A DNA stretch of 64,000 bases, taken from NCBI GenBank assembly GCA_036267975.1, contig DATAVA010000029.1, positions 1 to 64,000 of the forward strand. The letters are read 5' to 3'. This document shows positions 1 to 9,743 of the stretch, one piece after another. The notes beneath the pieces were generated by a model. The model made no database searches. It was given only the letters and a program-made list of their open reading frames with translations, and was not told the origin of the DNA. How positions within the stretch are numbered: the stretch's first letter is position 1; each line of letters opens with the position of its first letter. This DNA comes from DAIDKA01 sp036267975 (GTDB lineage Bacteria; Pseudomonadota; Gammaproteobacteria; Steroidobacterales; Steroidobacteraceae). The position numbers and the translations under genes were made by a program.

Positions 1-438
1 AAATTGCTCTCGCTCTTTCCGACGCGCGACTGTGATCCCCAGACCGTGGCTCAGTTCAATCGCATCTTTGCGGCGGATGTGGAGTCGATCCGTAACTTCC
101 TGATCCTGCACTATCACCGCACTGCGGGACGCGCGGAGCCGCTATGGCAGTACTGTCAGCACATGGCCATTCCCGAGGGCCTGGCCTACAAGTCGGACCT
201 CTTCAGGAACACCGGCCGCATCGTGCTCGAGACCGAGGAGCTCTTCAAGGAGGCGAGCTGGTTCGCGGTCATGATGGGCCAGGGGCTCGAGCCCACCGAT
301 TACAATCCGCTCCTGGACAGCATCTCGCGTGAGGAGAACCAGGCGCACTTGCGACGCATCCGCGGGCAGATCGCCACAGCGTTGATGACGATGCCGCGGC
401 ACCGCGACTACATTCAGCAGCGGCTCAAAGCCGCGTGA
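1..438 (+). CDS. Flavin-dependent tryptophan halogenase-like protein, C-terminal part (5' end outside window)
   Basis: The reading frame is open from the first base, so the gene starts upstream. About 145 C-terminal residues are present. They resemble the end of PrnA/RebH-type halogenases: a segment with FLILHYH, then a Trp-rich stretch and LEPTDYNPLLD near the end. The catalytic lysine and the FAD-binding GxGxxG would lie in the missing part, so activity cannot be judged. These enzymes use FADH2, O2 and halide to halogenate tryptophan-like substrates. In Xanthomonadales and Caulobacterales many family members sit beside TonB receptors and glycosidases, and a secreted glycosidase follows here directly: its ATG is the base after the TGA stop. 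The two are probably cotranscribed. A role in sugar uptake rather than antibiotic synthesis is inference. Confidence 0.85.
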   Translation, partial: KLLSLFPTRDCDPQTVAQFNRIFAADVESIRNFLILHYHRTAGRAEPLWQYCQHMAIPEGLAYKSDLFRNTGRIVLETEELFKEASWFAVMMGQGLEPTDYNPLLDSISREENQAHLRRIRGQIATALMTMPRHRDYIQQRLKAA

Positions 439-2517
439 ATGGGCATGCGGCGGTCATGGCCCACTGCCCTGGGCGCGCTGTTCCTGCTGCTGCTCCCATG
501 CCTCGCCGCGACCAAGGAGTCGGCACTTCACTTTGAGATCACTGCCGGCGCGATCCGGAACTACTTCGTGCGCGAAGGCAGGGTCGCGGCACACCTGGTG
601 CTGCGCTCGGGTTCGATGCCGCGCATCCTCGTGGCCTTTCCCGCCGGCAACAGTGGCGTGGGCTTGTGGTTCCGGCGGCAGCCGCAGCCTGCGCAGTGGG
701 CCATCGTGTCCGCACCCGCGCCGATCACCGCTCTCGATACGGGGGGACGGCCGCTGTTCGGTATCGTCTTCGAGGTGGCGAGCACCAGCGCGGCGCTGGT
801 TCCACAGCAGGCCGTGCTGTCGAGCATCCGTATCCTGCGCGACTACCAAAGCAACGGATCGCTGCCTGCTGAGGTGAGCATCGGACCGTCGATATCAGGC
901 CGCACGCTGAGCTGGGCGCGCAATCGCCTGGACGGGGCACCGGGCTATCGGCTCACCGTTGAAGTGCTCGATGGCGGACTGGCCGCGGACGGTGCGATCG
1001 GCGCGCGCGGCGGACGAAAGATCCGGCTGCGGGTCACCGCCCTGTCCGGAGAGCGGCCCCTGACCGCCCTCGCCGATTCAGCGCTGCTGAATGGCCACCA
1101 GGTTCACGATGTCCGCACCGAACAGGTGCTGCGGTTTCTCAGTTACGAGCAGAAGTACCTGGCCGGATCATGGCGCTTCGATACCTACTTCGGACGCGAC
1201 ACGCTGATGTCGCTGCAGCTGCTCATGCCGGTGCTCGCGCCGGATGCCATCGAAGCCGGGCTTCGGTCCGTTCTGGCGCGGCTTGCAGCGGATGGCGAGG
1301 TCGCGCATGAGGAGGGCATAGGGGAATTTGCAATCCTCGCGCACCAGCGCCAGGAGGGGACACTCAGCGACGCGCCGATCTATGACTACGGCATGATCGA
1401 CGGCAACTACCTGCTCGCGCCGGTCGTCGCAGCCTATCTGCTCGACAATCCGGATGGCCGTCGGCGCGCACGGGCCTTCCTGGCGCACGACACCGGCGCG
1501 GCACTGGTGCGTAATCTGCGGCTGGTGGCAGCGAATGCACGAGCCTTTGCGGCCGATCCACGCTATGACCATCTGCTGTCGCTCAAGCCCGGCAGAGCCA
1601 CAGGCGAGTGGCGCGACAGCGCGGATGGGCTGGGCGGCGGGCGCTACCCTTACGATGTCAACGCCGTGCTGATGCCGGCCGCACTCGCGTCGACCGAGCG
1701 GCTGGTACGCAGCGGCCTGCTGGACGACGCCATGTCCGCGTCCGATCGGGCGGGCCTCGCGCAGGTCGGCGCCGATGCCGCCGTATGGCAAAAGGCGGCC
1801 CCGGGGCTCTTCGATGTGACGGTCGACAATGGCCGGGCAAGGGCCGCCGTTGCCTCGTATGCCGCGCAACTGAAAGTACCCGCGGCCGCGGCGCTTGCCG
1901 CACTCGGTGCGGATGCGGTGAGGTTTCATGCCCTCGCGCTCGACGCCGCCGCCAAGCCGGTGGCGGTGGTCAACTCCGATGAAGGATTCGCGCTGCTGTT
2001 CGCCACGCCGGCGCCCTCCCTGCTCGATCGCGATGTCCGCAGCGTCATACGGCCTTTCCCGCTGGGCCTGCTCACGGACGCCGGCATGCTGGTCGCCAAC
2101 CCGGTGTTCGCTCCTGCCGACCTGCAGCGGCGTTTCAGCAACCACGCCTATCACGGGACGGTGGTGTGGTCCTGGCAGCAGGCCCTGTTCGCAAGCGGCC
2201 TGGCACGGCAGTTGCGGCGCACGGACCTGCCGGAACCGGTCCGCGAGCATCTGCGGGCCGCACAGCAATCCCTGTGGCGGGTCATTCGGGCCACCTCATC
2301 ATGGCGCGCGTCGGAACTTTGGACCTGGAACATCCAGGACGATCGCTACCAGGTCGCGCCGTTTGGGGCGAATACGCAAGACGCCGATGAGGCTAATGCG
2401 GCGCAGCTGTGGAGCACGGTCTACCTGGCGATCAAGGAGCCAGTGCTGCGGAACATCATTCGTAGCGCAGCGCTGCCACCGGCTTCGCGCTTGCGATCAT
2501 TGCGGACTGGGCACTGA
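439..2517 (+). CDS. Secreted six-hairpin glycosidase, glycogen-debranching-enzyme-like
   Basis: 692 residues. The N-terminus is a signal peptide: basic start, hydrophobic stretch from about residue 10 to 22, then an Ala-rich cleavage area. A beta-rich domain fills roughly residues 30-220. An (alpha/alpha)6 catalytic region follows, with FDTYFGRDT at 247-255, an acidic EEGIGEFA stretch near 290 and YDYGMIDGNY near 318. These resemble amylo-alpha-1,6-glucosidase/GH63-like six-hairpin enzymes. The likely role is hydrolysis of alpha-glucans in the periplasm or outside the cell; the exact linkage cannot be read from sequence. It abuts the halogenase-like gene with no gap. Its last 62 bp overlap the 3' end of the convergent permease gene, which is long for a convergent overlap. 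Confidence 0.75.
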   Translation: MGMRRSWPTALGALFLLLLPCLAATKESALHFEITAGAIRNYFVREGRVAAHLVLRSGSMPRILVAFPAGNSGVGLWFRRQPQPAQWAIVSAPAPITALDTGGRPLFGIVFEVASTSAALVPQQAVLSSIRILRDYQSNGSLPAEVSIGPSISGRTLSWARNRLDGAPGYRLTVEVLDGGLAADGAIGARGGRKIRLRVTALSGERPLTALADSALLNGHQVHDVRTEQVLRFLSYEQKYLAGSWRFDTYFGRDTLMSLQLLMPVLAPDAIEAGLRSVLARLAADGEVAHEEGIGEFAILAHQRQEGTLSDAPIYDYGMIDGNYLLAPVVAAYLLDNPDGRRRARAFLAHDTGAALVRNLRLVAANARAFAADPRYDHLLSLKPGRATGEWRDSADGLGGGRYPYDVNAVLMPAALASTERLVRSGLLDDAMSASDRAGLAQVGADAAVWQKAAPGLFDVTVDNGRARAAVASYAAQLKVPAAAALAALGADAVRFHALALDAAAKPVAVVNSDEGFALLFATPAPSLLDRDVRSVIRPFPLGLLTDAGMLVANPVFAPADLQRRFSNHAYHGTVVWSWQQALFASGLARQLRRTDLPEPVREHLRAAQQSLWRVIRATSSWRASELWTWNIQDDRYQVAPFGANTQDADEANAAQLWSTVYLAIKEPVLRNIIRSAALPPASRLRSLRTGH

Positions 2518-4870
2518 CGGTGACGAGTGCGATCAGCACTGCCGCGAAGGCTGCTGCAGGGAACATCCACAACGGCAGATCGATGTGGTAGGCAAAGGTG
2601 GCCAGCCAGCGGTGCATCACGAAACCGGCGATCGGCCAGGCGAGGAGGCAGCCCCACACCACCGGCTTGCTGAACTGCCATAGCAGCAGCCGCACGACGG
2701 CAGCCGTGCTCGCACCAAGCGCCTTGCGGATCCCGATCTCCCGGGTGCGCCGTTCGGCCGTCGTGGCCGTCAAAGCGAAGAGGCCGATGCAGCACAGTGA
2801 GACGGCGAGCAGCGCGCACGCACCGAAGGCCTGGGACTGGCGCAGCACGTCCTGGTATTGATACCGGATCATCCGCTCAAGGAATACATGCTGCGGCGCA
2901 GCCGCGTTGCCGAGGCGACGCCAAAGCGCATCGATCGCGGCGACGGTCTCGGGAATATCGCGGCCGCCGAGTCGCGCATTGATCAGATCGAGATCGCCGC
3001 GGATCTGAAAGTACGCCGTGGGTGGCACTGGCTCTTCCACCGAATTGAATGAGAAATCGGGCACGACCGCCAGCACAGTCGAGTGCTCCGGTTGCCCGGG
3101 CTGCCGCGGGCTATCCGGGGTTGAGAAGGGCACGGATTGTCCAAGCGCCTGTCCGGGCTGCGCAAAGCCGAACCTGCGAGCCGCGGTTTCATTCAGCACC
3201 ACGTAATCCAGGTCGGTGATGCGCGCCGACGTACCGCCGGCCATCGGCAGTTTCCCTGCCAGCGGCGCAATCCCATAGAAGTCGAACAGGTCAAAATCCA
3301 CCCGCACCATGTTGAGCGATATCTCTTCGCCGGCCTTCGTGCGCAGGGTGCCGATGGCGATGGCTTGTATGAAGCCCGCCGTGCCGAGAAAGCCCAAGCT
3401 GCTGCGCGTTACCGATCGCACGCCGGGGAGGTGCCGCAGTACATCGGCAAAGGCGCCACTGTGCGGCCCGGGCGCATAGATTGTCAGGACCTGATCGGGG
3501 TTGAGGCGTAATGCGTCACGCATGGCGAACGCGCGCTGGCGATAGACGACCCCGGCGCAGATGGCAAGGGCGATGAGCAGCGCAAACTGCAGGGTAACCA
3601 GGCCCTGACGCACGGCGGTGCCGCCGGCAATGAAGCGGGTCCCACGCAGCACGTTCACGGGTCGGAATCCCGATTGCACGAACGCTGGCCACGCGCCGGC
3701 CAGCACTCCTAAGACGACGGTTCCCCCGAGCAGCGCGCCGATCAGTCCCGGCTCGTGGCCATAGTCGAGCACCGCGCCGGTATCGAGAAACGCATTGACT
3801 CGCGGCAACAGCAACTCGGTCAGCGCGATCGCGAGCACCCCTGCAGTGCTGGCATAAATCAGCGCCTCACCGAGAAATTGCACGATCAGCGTGTGCCGAC
3901 CGGCGCCGGCCAAGGAACGGATCGCAGCCTCCCGTGCTCGCAGCGCGGAGCGGGCGGTCTGCAGATTGACGAAATTGACCGCCGCAATCAGCAGCACGAC
4001 CGCGCCCAGGATGCCGAGCATCGTCATGCGACTGCGAAATCCGGGATGCATGCCTTCATCGGTGTTGAGGCGGTCGATTCGGATCAGCTCGAGCGAGAGG
4101 ATGGAAAGCGAGCCGAGATCACACAGCTGCAGCAGCCGCGGGAGCTGCCGCCGGAAGGCCGCAACGTCGGTACCGGGCTTCAGCCGCACATACGTGTATC
4201 CCGAATGAATGGCAACGTTGCGCAACTTCTGAGGGGCATCGCGCTCCTTGGTGTTGGTCGGCGAAAAGCCGGTGATACCCGCAGCAATGATGTTGCGTGC
4301 CTCATGTGTACCGTTCGGCGGCGGATCCGCGATCACGGCGCGCACGATCATGGCGTGCCCGTCGACAGTCAGCGTCTCTCCGAGCGGCGCATCGCGGCCG
4401 AAGAACCGCCGCGCATAGCTGCGCGACAGTACCAGGCTGTCCGCGGTGCGCAGTGCCGCCGCAACGTCGCCCGCGTAGGTTGGCAGCGGCAACACGTCCG
4501 GGAGGCTGGGATCGGCCCAGTGAACGGACTCGCTCGACTTGTGTCCGTCGTACTCGACGGGCATGGTCGCATCCAGCACGCGGCTCACGCCCTCAACTTG
4601 CGAGAACTGGTCGCGCAGCAGGCCCGCCATCCGCAGCGGTGTCATTTCCTCGTACAGCGGAGCCATCCCCGCCGGGCTGAAGACTGGCTGGATGATGTAG
4701 GTGCGCTCGTATCCGGGAACGAAATGATCGTATGTGTACTGGTTGTGGATCACGAGCGCGGCAATCAGCGCCGTGCACAGTCCGATGGCCAATCCGAGGA
4801 CACTGATGGTGGTGAACAGCCGGTTGCGGGCCAAGTGACGTAATGCGGCGGCCAGACAATTGCGAAACAT
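2456..4870 (-). CDS. MacB/FtsX-type ABC transporter permease, array copy A
   Basis: 804 residues. The layout is a first membrane segment at about 18-40 after the conserved start MFRNCLAAALRHLARN, a large periplasmic MacB-type domain (about 45-270), an FtsX core with three membrane spans (about 285-400), then a second periplasmic domain and a second FtsX core ending in PVAALRYE. This is the doubled-FtsX architecture of about 800 residues. The cytoplasmic motif RRTREIGIRKALGA before the last core is the region that contacts the ATPase in FtsX/MacB proteins. It is the last of four tandem paralogues transcribed behind one adaptor and one ATPase. The substrate is unknown; the family moves lipoproteins, peptides or drugs out of the inner membrane. 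Its 3' end overlaps the convergent glycosidase gene by 62 bp. Confidence 0.9.
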   Translation of the reverse strand: MFRNCLAAALRHLARNRLFTTISVLGLAIGLCTALIAALVIHNQYTYDHFVPGYERTYIIQPVFSPAGMAPLYEEMTPLRMAGLLRDQFSQVEGVSRVLDATMPVEYDGHKSSESVHWADPSLPDVLPLPTYAGDVAAALRTADSLVLSRSYARRFFGRDAPLGETLTVDGHAMIVRAVIADPPPNGTHEARNIIAAGITGFSPTNTKERDAPQKLRNVAIHSGYTYVRLKPGTDVAAFRRQLPRLLQLCDLGSLSILSLELIRIDRLNTDEGMHPGFRSRMTMLGILGAVVLLIAAVNFVNLQTARSALRAREAAIRSLAGAGRHTLIVQFLGEALIYASTAGVLAIALTELLLPRVNAFLDTGAVLDYGHEPGLIGALLGGTVVLGVLAGAWPAFVQSGFRPVNVLRGTRFIAGGTAVRQGLVTLQFALLIALAICAGVVYRQRAFAMRDALRLNPDQVLTIYAPGPHSGAFADVLRHLPGVRSVTRSSLGFLGTAGFIQAIAIGTLRTKAGEEISLNMVRVDFDLFDFYGIAPLAGKLPMAGGTSARITDLDYVVLNETAARRFGFAQPGQALGQSVPFSTPDSPRQPGQPEHSTVLAVVPDFSFNSVEEPVPPTAYFQIRGDLDLINARLGGRDIPETVAAIDALWRRLGNAAAPQHVFLERMIRYQYQDVLRQSQAFGACALLAVSLCCIGLFALTATTAERRTREIGIRKALGASTAAVVRLLLWQFSKPVVWGCLLAWPIAGFVMHRWLATFAYHIDLPLWMFPAAAFAAVLIALVTVSAQSAMIASAKPVAALRYE

Positions 4871-4879
4871 TGGGGTTCT

Positions 4880-7330
4880 CTACTCGTAGCGCAACGCGGC
4901 GACCGGCTTGGCACGCGCCACCAGTACCGAGTGCGTGCAGACGGTGAGCAGCGCGATGAGGAGCGCGAGACCTCCGGCGGCGGGGAACAGCCACAGGGCC
5001 AGGTCAACGTGGTAGGCAAAACCCTGCAGCCAGTGCCGCATCGCCCATGCCGCCACGGGCCAGGCGATGAGATTGGCCCACAGCACCGGCCGGCTGAACT
5101 GCCACAGCAGCAGCCGGATGACGTCGGCGGAGTCGGCGCCGAGGGCCTTGCGGATGCCGATCTCGCGGGTGCGGCCCTCGGCAATGGAGGCGGCGAGTCC
5201 GAATAGCCCCAGGCAGGCCAGCAGGGCCGCGACGACGGTGAAGACGCCGAAGCCCTGGGCTTCGCGCAGCATCGAGCGGTATTCCCGCTCGATGTACTCG
5301 TTCATGAAGAAGCGATTGATGGGCCCCTCGCCTCCGGTCCGCGTCCATAGCCGATCGATCGCGACCAGCGTCTGCGGTAGTTGCCGCCCCGTCAATTTGA
5401 CGTTGATGAGGTTGTAGACCTCAGGGGCGACGACGTAGGCCGTCGGTGGAATCTGCCGTTGCACCGTGGCCATGGTGAAATCGGGCACCACCGCGACGAT
5501 GTGCATGCCATGGACCTTCCCGTTGTCGCCGGGCTGGCCGAAGAACGGCAGGTCCAGTTTCTGGCCAATGGCCGCTTGCGCCGAGGCGAAGTGCAGCTGC
5601 CTTACCGCGGATTCGTTGATGACGTATTGGCCGGAGGCCGGATCAGCCTGCGTGCCAAAGCTGCCGGCGAGCGGCTTTAGGTCGTACAGGTCGAACACTG
5701 CAAGGTCGGTCGGCACGTCGGTCATCGACACCTCCGCCCCGTCCCGCGCCTTTACCGAGGAGGTGTCCCCCGCGCCGAGTATCTGAAAGCCGGAACAGGC
5801 CACGGCTTGCACGCCGGGCAGTCCTTTGAGTTCGGAGACGAAGGCGGGACGGCACGGTGAGTAGATACCGAGGACCTGGTCGGGCCTGATCCGCAGCGCA
5901 TCGGTCGTCGCGTAGATGCGCTGCTGATAGATCACCGTGGCGCCGATCACCAGCGCCACGAGAATCGCGAACTGCAATGTGACAAGGCCCTGCCGCACCC
6001 ACCCCGCGCCACCGGCCTGCCCCAGGCCCTTCAGTACGCTGAGCGGCCGGAAACCGGACATGATGAGGGCGGGATAGGCGCCGGCGAGGATTCCCAGCAG
6101 TGCGGTCGCAGCCAGCAGCGAACCCAGCAGCGCAGCATTGCGCCAGTAATCGAAGCTCCCAGCCAAACCCAGAAATGCATTCACGTAGGGCAACGACCAT
6201 TCAGTGAGCGCGACCGCCACGAGCATTGCTGTCAGCACGTAGAGGGTCGACTCGCCCAGGAACTGCAGCACCAGCAGGTGACGTCCTGCTCCTGCCAGTT
6301 TGCGGATGCCGACTTCGCGGCTGCGGCGCGCGGCGCGGGCCGTCATCAGGTTGATGAAGTTGACGCAGGCGACCAGCAGGATCAGGGCCCCGAGGAGGAT
6401 CGAGGTGATCAGCCGGCCTTTGAAATCGGGATGCAGTCCCGGATGCGAATTGATCCGATCGAGGCGTATCAGCTGCAGCGAAAAGACCGGCTTGCCCATT
6501 TTGGCGAAATTGGCATCGCCCATCAGGTACCTGAGGGAGCGAAGATTCGCCGCCTGCAGACTGCTTCGTACGCTCTCGATTGACGCGGCCGGCGCGAGGC
6601 GCACGAAAGTGGTCACGGAGCTCGACAAAGAGTGGGTGCCCGGAAGATTCGTGGGGTCGTGATCGAGCTGGTTCAATTTCGAGAAGCTCGCCAGTCCCGA
6701 GGCAAACGCAGCGGTCTGAAGTTCGGTGCCGTTTTCGGGCATGTCCTTGACGACGGCAGTCACGATCATGGGACGAGGCTTACCGAGCGCGGACAGCTTG
6801 CCAAGAATTTGCCGTGCATCCGAGACCATCACCGTCTGACCGATCGGGTCGTCGCGGCCGAAGTATTTGCGCGCCATGCTGCGCGGCAGGACGATGCCAT
6901 CGGATCGCGCCAAGGCGTGGCTGAGGTCTCCGGCCACAACGGGCAGACGGAGGAGCTCGAAGAAATTAGGATCGACCCAGTACACCTGCTCCGCGGCTTC
7001 AATGCCGGCATGACGCATCTGCAGCGTCTCTGGCGCCAGTCGCGTCGCTCCTTGGAGCTGTGGCATGTTCAACCGCAGCAGCGACGCCAGGCTGTTCAGC
7101 GTCGTATCGGTATACTGCGGGGGAAGGCCGGGCAGATCGATACTGTAGATCACCTGGTAAATCCGCTCATACCCCGGAATGAAATGATTCTGTGTGTACT
7201 GACTGCGAATCGTCAGCGCCGTCAGCAGCGCTCCCCACAACCCGATCGCCAACCCGAAGATGCTGATCAGCGTATACAGCCGATTGCGCGAGAGGTGACG
7301 CAGTGCGGCGGCGAGAGAGTTGCGGAACAT
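4880..7330 (-). CDS. MacB/FtsX-type ABC transporter permease, array copy B
   Basis: 816 residues, with the same two-times MacB-domain plus FtsX-core layout as its neighbours. It begins MFRNSLAAALRHLSRNRL and ends AKPVAALRYE. The first FtsX core has RSREVGIRKLAGAGRHLL near residue 330 and the second has GRTREIGIRKALGADSADV near 710. It lies 9 bp after copy A's start region and 12 bp before copy C's end, so all are on one transcript. By eye copy B is more divergent from C and D than those are from each other. The periplasmic domains differ most between copies, which fits different ligands or partner subunits served by one ATPase (inference). Confidence 0.9.
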   Translation of the reverse strand: MFRNSLAAALRHLSRNRLYTLISIFGLAIGLWGALLTALTIRSQYTQNHFIPGYERIYQVIYSIDLPGLPPQYTDTTLNSLASLLRLNMPQLQGATRLAPETLQMRHAGIEAAEQVYWVDPNFFELLRLPVVAGDLSHALARSDGIVLPRSMARKYFGRDDPIGQTVMVSDARQILGKLSALGKPRPMIVTAVVKDMPENGTELQTAAFASGLASFSKLNQLDHDPTNLPGTHSLSSSVTTFVRLAPAASIESVRSSLQAANLRSLRYLMGDANFAKMGKPVFSLQLIRLDRINSHPGLHPDFKGRLITSILLGALILLVACVNFINLMTARAARRSREVGIRKLAGAGRHLLVLQFLGESTLYVLTAMLVAVALTEWSLPYVNAFLGLAGSFDYWRNAALLGSLLAATALLGILAGAYPALIMSGFRPLSVLKGLGQAGGAGWVRQGLVTLQFAILVALVIGATVIYQQRIYATTDALRIRPDQVLGIYSPCRPAFVSELKGLPGVQAVACSGFQILGAGDTSSVKARDGAEVSMTDVPTDLAVFDLYDLKPLAGSFGTQADPASGQYVINESAVRQLHFASAQAAIGQKLDLPFFGQPGDNGKVHGMHIVAVVPDFTMATVQRQIPPTAYVVAPEVYNLINVKLTGRQLPQTLVAIDRLWTRTGGEGPINRFFMNEYIEREYRSMLREAQGFGVFTVVAALLACLGLFGLAASIAEGRTREIGIRKALGADSADVIRLLLWQFSRPVLWANLIAWPVAAWAMRHWLQGFAYHVDLALWLFPAAGGLALLIALLTVCTHSVLVARAKPVAALRYE

Positions 7331-7342
7331 GCTTGCTTGCGC

Positions 7343-9733
7343 CTATTCGTAGCGCAGCGCGGCCACGGGGTGCGCGCGGGCAACGAGAATCGAATGGGTG
7401 GCGACGGTGAGCAGTGCAATCAGCAACGCGAGTGCCGCCGCGGCCGGAAACAGCCATACAGCCAGGTCCACGTGATAGGCGAATCCTTGCAGCCAGCGGT
7501 GCATGGCATAGGCGGTCACGGGCCACGCGATAAGATTGGCCCACAGCACGGGCTTGACGAACTGTCGCAGCATCAGCCGGACGATGTTGCCGGTATCGGC
7601 TCCCATTGCCTTGCGAATCCCGATCTCGTGAGTGCGCCGCTCGGCAATGGACGCTGCAAGGCCGAGTAGCCCAAGACAGGCAAGTAGCACAGCCACAGCG
7701 GCAAAGACTCCGAATAACTGCGCCTCGCGCAGCATGGCGAGGTACATGGTCTGGATCTGCTCCACGAGGAACAGGCGGCTTATCGGCCCTTTTGAACTGG
7801 TCGCCTTCCAGAGCCGATCGATGGCGCCCAGCGTCTCGAGGATCTGTCGTCCGGTCAGTTTGACGCTGATGAGATTGAAGGCGGGGTCGTTGGGGCTGAC
7901 CAGGAATCCCTGCGCTTCGATCCTGTGTTCCACGGAGTCCATTGAGAAATCCGGAACCACGCCGATGACCGACGCCTTGTGGAGCGCGATCCCGCCATGG
8001 GTGGGCAGCACGTAACCGATGGCCTCTGATGGCGTTGCGAACCCCAGCGACCGCGCGGCTGTTTCGTTGAGCAGATAGTAGGTGCCTTCGGAGCTGCCCG
8101 AAGTGCGGCCGGCGACAGGCTTGATCCCGTAGAGATCGAACAGTGAGGGCTCCACATAGATCGGGTATAGCAGCTGCGGGGCGCCGACCTTGTCCTTGAC
8201 CAGCATGACGTTCACGCCCCCGTGATCGACGAGCGTCGATGACGAACAGGCTACGCCGCGAACACCGGACAGTTCATGCAGCTGTGAAGCGAAAGCCGTG
8301 TTACAGGGCGAGCGGATCAGAAGTATCTGGTCAGTGTCGATGCGCAACTCATCTTGCGTAGCGAACTGGCGCTGCTGGAACATCACCGCGGCCGCAATGA
8401 TCAGCCCGATCAATATGGAGAATTGCGCGGTCACGAGCAGGTGGCGCAGCAGTCCAGCCCCGCGCGACTGCCGGGTCTCCCCCGTCAGAACGCGCAGTGG
8501 ACGGAAAGCTGAAAGGACCAGGGCTGGATAAGTACCCGCGATCGTTCCGAGCAGGAGCGTGACGAGCACGATGGCGCCGATAAGCGCGGGATCCTGCCAA
8601 TACCTGAACCTGGCGCCGGCGACGAGAAAGGCGTTCGCCTGGGGCAACAGCAGCTCGGTGAGTGCGACTGCCACCACCGATGCGACAATCACGTAGGCAA
8701 TTGATTCAGCGAGGAACTGTAGCGTTAGTACGCGCCGCTGGGCGCCTGCCAGTTTGCGAACGCTGACCTCCCTCGCCCGGCGGGCGGAGCGGGCGGTGAA
8801 CAGGTTTATGAAATTGATGCAGGCGATGAGAAGAATGCCGAAGCCGACGATCGTGAGCATCAGCAACCTGCCGGAGAATCCGGGGTTCAGAAACGGATCT
8901 GCGTTCAGGCGATCCAGGTGCACTAGGTTCAGCGCTACCGCCCAGCCCTCCGGGGGCGCCGCAAAAACAGCCTGCGCTATCGTCGGCATCGCCTCCAGAA
9001 CGCGTTGCGCGGAAGCGTGGGGCGCAAGTTTCAGATAGGTGTGGGCGCCGACGCCGAGTTCGGTGCGGGCGACGCTCGTGGGAACGGCTTCCTGGCGGTG
9101 CAGGTCACTCCACGGTGCCAGAGAGGATACGAATATCCCTGCGGTAAGATGCGTGCCGCTAGGCGGCAGGTCCTCGATCACCGCTGCCACGGACAGTGCG
9201 TGAGGCTCACCATTCCCAGCCACTTGCACCAAAAGTGTCGCGCCGAGGGACGCATCATGACCGAAGTACTTGCGTGCGATGCTTCTGGTCAGCACGACCC
9301 CGTCGGGGCGCGAGAGTGCGGCCTTGAGATCGCCCGCGACCACCGGCAGGGGCAAGACCTCGAAGGCGTTCGGATCGGCCGAATAGACCTGCTCCTGCGC
9401 CTCCACGCTCGCATGCCTGAAGGTCGCGGTAGTAGCAGACAGTCGGGTCACCGCCTGGATCTCGCTGAATCTGAGGGCCAGCTGTGGACCGACGAAGGCG
9501 AGGGTGCTGTCGTAGTAAATGGTCGCATGCCCGGGGGGCGTGATGGCACTCGTGACCACGTAAACCCTGTCGTAACTTGGGATGAAATGGTCGTGGCTCA
9601 GCTGCTCATGGATCACGAGCCCCGCGAGCAGCGTGGTACACAGGCCGAGCGCTAGCCCGAACACACTGATGGCGGTATAGAGCTTGTTGCGCGAGAGGTG
9701 ACGCAGTGCGGCGGCGAGACAGTTGTGGAACAT
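7343..9733 (-). CDS. MacB/FtsX-type ABC transporter permease, array copy C
   Basis: I chose the ATG at 9733 (796 residues) because it restores the start MFHNCLAAALRHLSRNKLY shared by all four paralogues. The longer open frame to 9784 would add 17 residues that the siblings lack. Two MacB-type periplasmic domains alternate with two FtsX membrane cores. The cytoplasmic coupling motif RTHEIGIRKAMGADTGNIV lies before the last core. It shares long near-identical stretches with copy D, such as PLRVLTGETRQSR between the two halves and the whole last membrane core, so C and D look like the most recent duplication. There are 10 bp to copy D and 12 bp to copy B. The substrate is unknown. Confidence 0.9.
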   Translation of the reverse strand: MFHNCLAAALRHLSRNKLYTAISVFGLALGLCTTLLAGLVIHEQLSHDHFIPSYDRVYVVTSAITPPGHATIYYDSTLAFVGPQLALRFSEIQAVTRLSATTATFRHASVEAQEQVYSADPNAFEVLPLPVVAGDLKAALSRPDGVVLTRSIARKYFGHDASLGATLLVQVAGNGEPHALSVAAVIEDLPPSGTHLTAGIFVSSLAPWSDLHRQEAVPTSVARTELGVGAHTYLKLAPHASAQRVLEAMPTIAQAVFAAPPEGWAVALNLVHLDRLNADPFLNPGFSGRLLMLTIVGFGILLIACINFINLFTARSARRAREVSVRKLAGAQRRVLTLQFLAESIAYVIVASVVAVALTELLLPQANAFLVAGARFRYWQDPALIGAIVLVTLLLGTIAGTYPALVLSAFRPLRVLTGETRQSRGAGLLRHLLVTAQFSILIGLIIAAAVMFQQRQFATQDELRIDTDQILLIRSPCNTAFASQLHELSGVRGVACSSSTLVDHGGVNVMLVKDKVGAPQLLYPIYVEPSLFDLYGIKPVAGRTSGSSEGTYYLLNETAARSLGFATPSEAIGYVLPTHGGIALHKASVIGVVPDFSMDSVEHRIEAQGFLVSPNDPAFNLISVKLTGRQILETLGAIDRLWKATSSKGPISRLFLVEQIQTMYLAMLREAQLFGVFAAVAVLLACLGLLGLAASIAERRTHEIGIRKAMGADTGNIVRLMLRQFVKPVLWANLIAWPVTAYAMHRWLQGFAYHVDLAVWLFPAAAALALLIALLTVATHSILVARAHPVAALRYE

Positions 9734-9743
9734 ACTTTCGCGC

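Noticed and set aside
1168..2268. A 366-codon minus-strand open frame across the secreted glycosidase
   Set aside because: The plus-strand frame has a signal peptide and family motifs; the antisense frame has none.
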